Shown: positions 58,388 through 64,000 of the stretch, one piece after another
How the letters are laid out: each line of letters starts with the position of its first letter
Numbering within the stretch: position 1 is the first letter of the stretch
DNA from: Devosia sp.
GTDB taxonomy: Bacteria > Pseudomonadota > Alphaproteobacteria > Rhizobiales > Devosiaceae
Direction: 5' to 3'
Assembly: GCA_017794705.1 (NCBI GenBank)
Contig: CP051235.1
Location: 497,010 to 561,009, forward strand
Length of the DNA: 64,000 nucleotides
Notes under the pieces: generated by a model
Seen by the model: the letters and a program-made list of their open reading frames with translations, nothing else
Database searches by the model: none
Told to the model about the DNA's origin: nothing
Made by a program: the position numbers and the translations under genes

Positions 58388-59623
58388 ATGGCCGATTTAA
58401 GACATTCAATCCGCGCCGGCTTTCTTCCCCTGCTCGACAGCACGATCCTTGTTCTCGCGCGGGAAATGGGCTTTGCCGCCGACGAAGGGATCGATCTGCA
58501 GTTGGTCAAGGAAACGTCCTGGGCTAACATCCGTGACCGGCTGACCGTGGGTCATTTCGATATGGCCCACATGCTCGCGCCGATGCCAATCGCGGCAAAC
58601 CTGGGTCTCAACCCGATCAGCAAACCGATGATCGCGCCCATGGCGCTCGGACTGGGCGGCAATGCCGTCACGGTCAGCAATTCGCTTTTCGTTGCGATGA
58701 CCAAGCAGGGTTTTTCCGGGGGCGTGAATGCAACAAGTGCCGGTCAGGCACTTGCCAGGGTTGTAAGAGCCACCCCTTCGCATCGACTGAAGTTTGGCGT
58801 CGTGCATCCGCATTCGGGGCATAATTACGAATTGCGGTATTGGCTCGCCGCCTCGGGCATTGCGCCCGATGTGGATGTCGAGATCGTGGTGGTGCCGCCC
58901 CCTCTGCTGCCGGATGCCCTGCGGGCGGGCGCGATTGACGGCTTCTGTGTGGGAGAGCCCTGGAATTCCGTGGCGGTCGAGCGGGAGGCGGGAAGGATCG
59001 TCACGGTCAAGGCCGAGATTTGGAAGTCCAGTCCGGAAAAGGTGCTGGGCATGACGCGCGAGTGGGCCGACGCCAACGACGAAGCCCTTTCGGCGATGTT
59101 GCGGGCCCTCCATGCGGCCGCGAATTGGGCTGGCGACACCAAGAACTCAGCCCGGATCGCGGACATCCTGAGTGAACCACGTTATCTGGGCCGCCCTGCT
59201 GCGCTGATCCTGCGCGGGTTGACCGGCAACTTGAAGCTTGGCCCGGATCGCGAAACCCAAGTGCCGGCCTTTTTCGTCCCTCACGCCAACGCCGCCACCT
59301 TTCCCTGGCAGAGCCACGCGCTCTGGTATTATTCGCAAATGGTACGCTGGGGTCAGGTGGAGAAAACGGCCGAGCACGCCAAGGCCGCATCGGAAACCTA
59401 TCGGCCGGACATCTACCGGAGAGTTCTCGCTCCGCTTGGCGCGAAAGTGCCCGGAGCCAATTCGAAAATCGAAGGCAGCCTGAAGTCTGCAGCCGCAGTG
59501 GGCGCCTCGTCCAGCGGCCTGACTCTTGGTCCTGACGGATTTTTTGATGGCAAGATCTTTGATCCTGACCACGTAGATGACTACATTTTGGGCCAATCCA
59601 GAGGCAATTCGCCTACAAAATAG
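58388..59623 (+). CDS. nasS: nitrate sensor NasS (NrtA/CmpA-type binding protein, cytoplasmic)
   Basis: 411 residues, no signal peptide (starts [17 protein letters not shown]), so it stays in the cytoplasm. Type 2 periplasmic-binding fold of the NrtA/CmpA family; it shares [11 protein letters not shown] and CVGEPWN with nrtA downstream. In known NasTS systems NasS holds NasT when nitrate is absent and frees it when nitrate or nitrite binds. GGAGGG at the nasT end serves as SD; the genes are four bases apart. Confidence 0.9.
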   Translation: MADLRHSIRAGFLPLLDSTILVLAREMGFAADEGIDLQLVKETSWANIRDRLTVGHFDMAHMLAPMPIAANLGLNPISKPMIAPMALGLGGNAVTVSNSLFVAMTKQGFSGGVNATSAGQALARVVRATPSHRLKFGVVHPHSGHNYELRYWLAASGIAPDVDVEIVVVPPPLLPDALRAGAIDGFCVGEPWNSVAVEREAGRIVTVKAEIWKSSPEKVLGMTREWADANDEALSAMLRALHAAANWAGDTKNSARIADILSEPRYLGRPAALILRGLTGNLKLGPDRETQVPAFFVPHANAATFPWQSHALWYYSQMVRWGQVEKTAEHAKAASETYRPDIYRRVLAPLGAKVPGANSKIEGSLKSAAAVGASSSGLTLGPDGFFDGKIFDPDHVDDYILGQSRGNSPTK

Positions 59624-59644
59624 GCAATCTAAATTTTTGCCTAT
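59620..59644. promoter_or_regulatory. palindrome across the nasS stop codon
   Basis: ATAGGCAA and TTGCCTAT, perfect eight-base arms with a nine-base A+T-rich loop; the TAG stop of nasS is in the left arm. Without a T tract it is a weak terminator at best; it may also be an operator upstream of the nrtA promoter. Confidence 0.4.
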
Positions 59645-59662
59645 ACGTTGAACAAAATCTGC

Positions 59663-59691
59663 TTGCGTTACCCCTGCCGACTCGCTACAGG
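59663..59691 (+). promoter_or_regulatory. possible nrtA promoter
   Basis: TTGCGT (59663-59668), 17-base spacer, TACAGG (59686-59691). The -10 is poor. It would start transcription near 59698, about 60 nt before the tandem hairpins. An activated or sigma54-type promoter was looked for and not found. Confidence 0.35.
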
Positions 59692-59757
59692 TGTCATGAA
59701 GAAAAGGTGAAGGCAGGGCAAAACTGCCGCATCTTTGTGGTGAAACTCACCAAATTT

Positions 59758-59796
59758 GGCGTCCAACGGCGGGCGCCCCAAGTGGCAAAGCTGCCA
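59758..59796 (+). promoter_or_regulatory. tandem-hairpin ANTAR (NasT) target in the nrtA leader
   Basis: P1 (59758-59777): GGCGTCC and GGGCGCC pair over seven bases (one G-U) around hexaloop AACGGC. P2 (59783-59796): TGGC and GCCA around hexaloop AAAGCT. Both loops have A at position 1 and G at position 4, the two bases that define ANTAR-binding RNAs, and only five bases separate the stems. P2 uses bases of the 5' arm of the terminator that follows, so the two structures exclude each other. Confidence 0.8.
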
Positions 59797-59851
59797 ATCC
59801 ATTCAGCTCCGGACTCATGTTCGCCCGGCTGGATCGATTGGCAGCTTTTTT
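59787..59851 (+). terminator. regulated intrinsic terminator in the nrtA leader
   Basis: Thirteen perfect pairs (arms 59787-59799 and 59836-59848, AAAGCTGCCAATC against GATTGGCAGCTTT) with a 36-base loop, ending in six T residues (59846-59851), 64 bases before nrtA. The 5' arm overlaps the ANTAR P2 hairpin, so NasT binding would release the terminator and let nrtA be read. Confidence 0.85.
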
Positions 59852-59915
59852 GCATTGGGGCGCTGGAGGAGGGTTCGAGGGATGCTGCAACCAGGTCAAC
59901 CGGAGACGATCGAAA

Positions 59916-61319
59916 ATGACCCCGTCCAAACCCTCCCTGCTCATGCGTGGCGCCGCCACCGCGCTTCGCGCAACCGCAGTCGTTGCATGCGTTTCTGCTT
60001 CCCAGATCACATCGGCTTCAGCAGAGATGCTGGAACTGGAGACCGATGTTCTCACCTTTGGCTTCATCAAGCTGACCGACATGGCGCCGCTCGCCGTTGC
60101 CTACGAGAACGGCTACTTTTTTGACGAGGGCCTGTTCGTCACCCTTGAACCTCAGGCCAACTGGAAAGTGCTTCTGGATGGCGTGATCACGGGCTCGCTG
60201 CAAGGCGCCCACATGCTGGCTGGTCAGCCGCTGGCCGCGACCATCGGCTACGGTACAGAGGCGCATATTGTCACCCCGTTCTCGATGGATCTGAATGGCA
60301 ACGGCATCACTGTCTCCAACGAGGTGTGGGACCTGATGCGGCCGCACGTGCCGTCGCAGGACGACGGGCTGCCGGTGCATCCGATCAGCGCGTCGGCACT
60401 CAAACCGGTGGTCGACCAGTTCAACAGTGAGGGCCGCCCGTTCAACATGGGCATGGTGTTCCCTGTCTCCACCCACAACTATGAATTACGCTACTGGCTG
60501 GCGGCCGGCGGCATCCATCCCGGCTTCTACTCGGCCGATGACACGTCCGGTCAGATCAATGCCGAAGCCTTCCTTTCAGTAACGCCGCCGCCGCAAATGC
60601 CGGCGACACTCGAAGCGGGCACAATATACGGCTACTGCGTGGGTGAGCCCTGGAACCAGGCGGCCGTGTTCAAGGGCATCGGCGTGCCGGTGATCACCGA
60701 TTACGAAATCTGGCAGAACAACCCGGAAAAGGTCTTTGGCATGACGGCCGAGTTCGTCGAGGCCAACCCAAACACGGCCATTGCCGTCACCAAGGCGCTC
60801 ATCCGCGCGGCCCAGTGGCTGGACGAGAACGACAACGCCAATCGCATGGAAGCGGTCGACATCCTGTCGCGCTCCGAATATGTCGGCGCCGATGCCGAGG
60901 TGATTGCCAACTCGATGACCGGCACATTCGAGTATGAAGCCGGCGACGTGCGCGAAGTGCCGGACTTCAACGTCTTTTACCGTCACTATGCGACCTACCC
61001 CTTCTATTCCGACGCCATCTGGTACCTGACGCAAATGCGCCGCTGGGGGCAGATCGAGGAGTCCCATCCGGATAGTTGGTACGACGAGATTGCCCGCTCC
61101 GTTTACCGGCCGGACATCTACCTGACTGCCGCACAGATGCTGGTGGATGAGGGCCTGATCGATGCGGCGGACATCCCCTGGGACACCGACGGCTACAAGG
61201 ACCCCACGGCGGCGTTCATTGACGGCATTTCCTACGATGGACGGCAGCCCAATGCCTACATCGAGAGCCTGACCATCGGGCTCAAGGAAGGCGAGACCGC
61301 CGCCACTTCCGCCAACTAG
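59916..61319 (+). CDS. nrtA: nitrate ABC transporter substrate-binding protein
   Basis: 467 residues from the ATG at 59916 (GGAG ahead), with signal peptide ([16 protein letters not shown]) and mature start at EMLEL. NrtA/CmpA family: [42 protein letters not shown]. Binds nitrate in the periplasm for NrtB and the double ATPase. Expression is probably controlled by the NasT-dependent leader terminator. The substrate could also be nitrite or cyanate; the nasTS neighbourhood favours nitrate. Confidence 0.92.
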   Translation: MTPSKPSLLMRGAATALRATAVVACVSASQITSASAEMLELETDVLTFGFIKLTDMAPLAVAYENGYFFDEGLFVTLEPQANWKVLLDGVITGSLQGAHMLAGQPLAATIGYGTEAHIVTPFSMDLNGNGITVSNEVWDLMRPHVPSQDDGLPVHPISASALKPVVDQFNSEGRPFNMGMVFPVSTHNYELRYWLAAGGIHPGFYSADDTSGQINAEAFLSVTPPPQMPATLEAGTIYGYCVGEPWNQAAVFKGIGVPVITDYEIWQNNPEKVFGMTAEFVEANPNTAIAVTKALIRAAQWLDENDNANRMEAVDILSRSEYVGADAEVIANSMTGTFEYEAGDVREVPDFNVFYRHYATYPFYSDAIWYLTQMRRWGQIEESHPDSWYDEIARSVYRPDIYLTAAQMLVDEGLIDAADIPWDTDGYKDPTAAFIDGISYDGRQPNAYIESLTIGLKEGETAATSAN

Positions 61320-61329
61320 ACGAACAGCG

Positions 61330-61352
61330 GCGCCCGCGAGTTGCGCGGGCGC
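61330..61352 (+). promoter_or_regulatory. intercistronic hairpin between nrtA and nrtB
   Basis: Eight perfect G-C pairs (GCGCCCGC/GCGGGCGC) with a seven-base loop, ten bases after the nrtA stop and without T tract. Such hairpins commonly protect binding-protein mRNA so that it accumulates above the permease message. Confidence 0.55.
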
Positions 61353-61378
61353 GTCCCGGATCGACAAGGATCAACCCC

Positions 61379-62449
61379 ATGACGACCACCAGCGAAACAG
61401 TCGAAATCACATCCCGGCGCGAAGGCCTGTTCAGCCTGATCAACAAGGCGTCGGCCTGGCTGAGCGCGCTTGGCCTCGGTTGGCTGACGCCCCTGCTGCG
61501 CATTGCCGCAGGCGACAATCCCCGTGCTCAACTGGGAGAACTGCGCGACACTCTGCTTGTCCCCCTGATCGGTATCGGACTGTTTGTTTCCGCCTGGGCC
61601 ATCCTTGCGCCGCAGGTGCAGACATCGCTAGGTGCGGTCCCCGGCCCCGCCGAAGTCTGGGAACAGGGCACCCTGCTGTGGCAGGACCACCTGGACGAGC
61701 GTGAAAAGGCCGACCGGTTTTACACCATGCTGGCCGATCGCAACGCTCAGTTGATCGCTGACGGCCAGCCGGACCGGGTGCGGGATGTCGCCTACACCGG
61801 CAAACCGACCTACATCGACCAGATTTTCACGTCGCTCAAAACGGTCGGGCTCGGATTTCTGATCGGCAGTCTGATTGCCGTTCCACTGGGCATCGCTTCG
61901 GGTCTGAGCCGGACCATCAATGGGGCCCTGAACCCGCTCATCCAGATTTTCAAGCCGGTCTCACCGCTCGCCTGGCTGCCCATCGTGACGATGATCGTTT
62001 CCGCGGTCGTGGTTGATTCCGGCGAGTGGCTGCCCAAGGCGTTGATCATTTCGGCAGTGACGGTGACCCTCTGCTCGCTCTGGCCGACGCTGATCAACAC
62101 CGCCCTGGGTGTGGCATCGATCGACAAGGACCTGATCAACGTCGGCAAAGTGCTTCAACTTTCGACGCTGACCACCATCACCAAGCTGGTTCTGCCTTCT
62201 GCTCTGCCCCTGATCTTTACTGGCCTTCGTTTGTCACTCGGCGTGGGCTGGATGGTGCTGATTGCCGCGGAAATGCTGGCGCAAAACCCGGGGCTTGGGA
62301 AATTCGTCTGGGACGAGTTCCAGAACGGTTCCTCTCAGTCACTCGCCAAAATCATGTTCGCGGTGCTGACCATCGGCGTCATCGGCTTCCTGCTCGACAG
62401 GGTGATGTTCACCCTGCAGACCGCCTTCACTTTCTCATCGAACCGCTGA
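61379..62449 (+). CDS. nrtB: nitrate ABC transporter permease
   Basis: 356 residues. Binding-protein-dependent permease with one N-terminal helix ([18 protein letters not shown]) and a core of about five helices; the EAA-type loop is around [16 protein letters not shown]. Longer at the N-terminus than most SsuC/TauC permeases, as usual for NrtB, with a periplasmic stretch of about 80 residues between helices 1 and 2. Works with NrtA and the downstream ATPase. Confidence 0.92.
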   Translation: MTTTSETVEITSRREGLFSLINKASAWLSALGLGWLTPLLRIAAGDNPRAQLGELRDTLLVPLIGIGLFVSAWAILAPQVQTSLGAVPGPAEVWEQGTLLWQDHLDEREKADRFYTMLADRNAQLIADGQPDRVRDVAYTGKPTYIDQIFTSLKTVGLGFLIGSLIAVPLGIASGLSRTINGALNPLIQIFKPVSPLAWLPIVTMIVSAVVVDSGEWLPKALIISAVTVTLCSLWPTLINTALGVASIDKDLINVGKVLQLSTLTTITKLVLPSALPLIFTGLRLSLGVGWMVLIAAEMLAQNPGLGKFVWDEFQNGSSQSLAKIMFAVLTIGVIGFLLDRVMFTLQTAFTFSSNR

Positions 62450-62463
62450 CCGGGAGCAACCAA

Positions 62464-64000
62464 ATGCCTGTTCTGCACCTCTCGGACGTGTCCAAAAGCT
62501 ACGGCGAGGATGCTTCGCGCGTGGCCGTTCTCGGCGGCGTCAATCTGGATGTCGAGGACGGGGAATTCGTCGCCATTGTCGGGTTTTCTGGCTCCGGGAA
62601 AACGACGCTGATTTCGCTTCTGGCCGGGCTGATAGAACCAGATGAAGGAGTGATCGAGTATCGGGGAGAAACCATTTCGGGTCCGGGACCGGAGCGTGGG
62701 GTCGTGTTCCAATCCTATTCCCTCATGCCCTGGCTGACGGTGCGCGGCAACGTGCGCCTCGCCGTCGACGCGACACATTCGGACAAACCCGCCAGGGAAC
62801 GTCTCCAGCTGACGGATCACTATGTCGGGATGGTCGCGCTCAACCATGCTGCAGACAGACGTCCCGCCGAGCTTTCCGGTGGCATGCGTCAGCGCGTTGC
62901 AGTGGCCCGGGCCCTTGCCATGCAGCCGGACATCCTGCTGTTGGACGAACCGCTGTCGGCACTCGATGCCCTGACCCGCGCCAAATTGCAGGACGAGTTT
63001 TCGGCCATTTCGCAGGCCGAGAAACGCACGATCGTGCTGATAACCAATGATGTGGATGAAGCCATCCTGTTGGCGGACCGCGTCATTCCTCTCAATCCGG
63101 GTCCAAAAGCCTCACTCGGCCCCAGTTTCAATGTTGACCTGCCGCGACCGCGCCACCGGTCGGAAATGAACCATGACGAGACATTCATCGATCTGCGCGG
63201 TGCCATCACTTCCTATTTGATGGATGCCGGCACGGCGCGTGGCGGTCCGGAAGAGCGGGAATTCACCTTGCCCAACATCGTTCCGATAACGCGCGCGAGC
63301 GAAAAGGTCGACGAATTGCCTGCAGCTTACGCGGAAGCCGCCAGTTCTCCGATGAACGAGGGTTACGTCGAATTCTTTGAGGTCAAGAAGGTCTACCCCA
63401 CACCAAAGGGCCCGTTGACGGTGGTCGACGGCTTCGACTTCAAGATGCGCAAGGGCGAATTCATTTCCCTGATCGGTCACTCCGGTTGCGGCAAGTCGAC
63501 GGTCCTGTCGATGGCGGCCGGGCTCAATCCGATTTCAAGTGGCGGCATCGTGCTGGATGCCAAGGAAGTCGCGGGTGCCGGTCCCGACCGCGCCGTTGTC
63601 TTTCAGGCGCCGTCCCTGCTGCCGTGGCTAACGGCTCGCGAAAATGTCGCCCTGGGCGTCGACAAGGTTTACCCCAAAGCCAGCCCGGCTGAACGCCGTG
63701 ATGTGGTGGAATATTACCTCAGCAAGGTCGGTCTGGGTGGCGACATGCACAAACTCGCTGCCGATCTCTCCAACGGCATGAAACAGCGGGTTGGTATCGC
63801 GCGGGCCTTTGCGCTGTCCCCCAAATTGCTGTTGCTCGACGAACCGTTCGGCATGCTCGACAGCCTGACACGCTGGGAATTGCAGGACGTTCTGATGGAG
63901 GTCTGGGCCAACACCAAGGTCACAGCCATCTGCGTCACCCACGACGTCGATGAGGCCATCTTGCTGGCGGACCGGGTGGTGATGATGTCGAACGGGCCCA
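62464..64000 (+). CDS. nitrate ABC transporter ATPase with two fused NBDs (3' truncated by window)
   Basis: 512 residues are in the window, no stop. NBD1 (1-230): Walker A K46 (GFSGSGKTT), [19 protein letters not shown], but Asn195 in the H-loop (ITNDVDEA). NBD2 (about 295-512): Walker A K344 (GHSGCGKST), signature [19 protein letters not shown], normal His493 (VTHDVDEA). A linker of about 60 residues joins them. This differs from cyanobacterial NrtC (NBD plus binding domain) and NrtD (single NBD). SD GGAGCAA; 14 bases after nrtB. Confidence 0.9.
   Translation, partial: MPVLHLSDVSKSYGEDASRVAVLGGVNLDVEDGEFVAIVGFSGSGKTTLISLLAGLIEPDEGVIEYRGETISGPGPERGVVFQSYSLMPWLTVRGNVRLAVDATHSDKPARERLQLTDHYVGMVALNHAADRRPAELSGGMRQRVAVARALAMQPDILLLDEPLSALDALTRAKLQDEFSAISQAEKRTIVLITNDVDEAILLADRVIPLNPGPKASLGPSFNVDLPRPRHRSEMNHDETFIDLRGAITSYLMDAGTARGGPEEREFTLPNIVPITRASEKVDELPAAYAEAASSPMNEGYVEFFEVKKVYPTPKGPLTVVDGFDFKMRKGEFISLIGHSGCGKSTVLSMAAGLNPISSGGIVLDAKEVAGAGPDRAVVFQAPSLLPWLTARENVALGVDKVYPKASPAERRDVVEYYLSKVGLGGDMHKLAADLSNGMKQRVGIARAFALSPKLLLLDEPFGMLDSLTRWELQDVLMEVWANTKVTAICVTHDVDEAILLADRVVMMSNGP

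Noticed and set aside
57634-58530. N-terminal extension of the frmA frame to 668 residues
   Set aside because: The added part is antisense to nasT; GGGAGG and the conserved MKSRAAL start fix the real start at 57633.
59707-59919. 70-codon frame over the nrtA leader
   Set aside because: It runs through the ANTAR hairpins and terminator, has no SD or conserved look, and overlaps the nrtA start.

Overview
The window is 64 kb of G+C-rich alphaproteobacterial chromosome. Gene order (folP-folB-folK; secE-nusG-rplKAJL-rpoBC-rpsLG-fusA-tuf-S10/spc/alpha; duplicated tuf; an ATP12-type chaperone) and protein sequences fit the order Hyphomicrobiales. The ribosomal proteins and the YbjN-like secreted protein look most like Devosiaceae (Devosia/Pelagibacterium), but the genus is an inference.

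Layout. (1) 1-8.7 kb: end of a folate operon (folP, folB, folK), then a compact minus-strand run of ATP12 chaperone, HAD hydrolase, DUF1801 protein, RluC/D pseudouridine synthase, CrcB fluoride channel and RarA, many with 4-8 base overlaps; then ornithine decarboxylase, a small P-loop NTPase and an NAD-dependent epimerase. (2) 8.7-27.4 kb: one long minus-strand ribosomal superoperon from rpsL to rplQ (read right to left), with a sigma70-like promoter and about 235 nt of leader before rpsL and a strong terminator after rplQ. (3) 28-40.2 kb: rpoC, rpoB, rplL, rplJ, rplA, rplK, nusG, secE, all minus strand, with strong RNA structures between rplL and rpoB and ahead of rplJ. (4) 40.2-54 kb: accessory genes set inside what is in many relatives a tight array (tRNA-Tyr, tRNA-Gly, tuf, tRNA-Trp, secE). 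The inserted material is a response regulator/histidine kinase pair, a glycine-rich secreted protein, a VOC protein, a small acidic secreted protein, a DUF2306 membrane protein with a divergent TetR regulator and twin operators, a DUF2254 membrane protein, an FtsX-like ABC exporter pair and a secreted protein. rlmB follows. (5) 54-57.6 kb: a PPC-like secreted protein, cysteine synthase, a YaiI/UPF0178 protein and glutathione-dependent formaldehyde dehydrogenase. (6) 57.7-64 kb: a nitrate locus, nasT-nasS-nrtA-nrtB-(double ATPase, cut by the window end).

How it works together. Most of the window is the core transcription/translation machinery. The most interesting regulatory unit is the nitrate locus. 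NasT (ANTAR RNA-binding regulator) and NasS (cytoplasmic nitrate sensor, a paralogue of NrtA without signal peptide) lie just upstream of the transporter. The nrtA leader holds two tandem hairpins with A..G.. hexaloops, and the second overlaps the 5' arm of an intrinsic terminator. This is the layout expected for ANTAR antitermination. The transporter ATPase is a fused double NBD whose deviations from consensus all fall in one of its two predicted ATP sites. No mobile elements, CRISPR arrays or prophage genes were seen.
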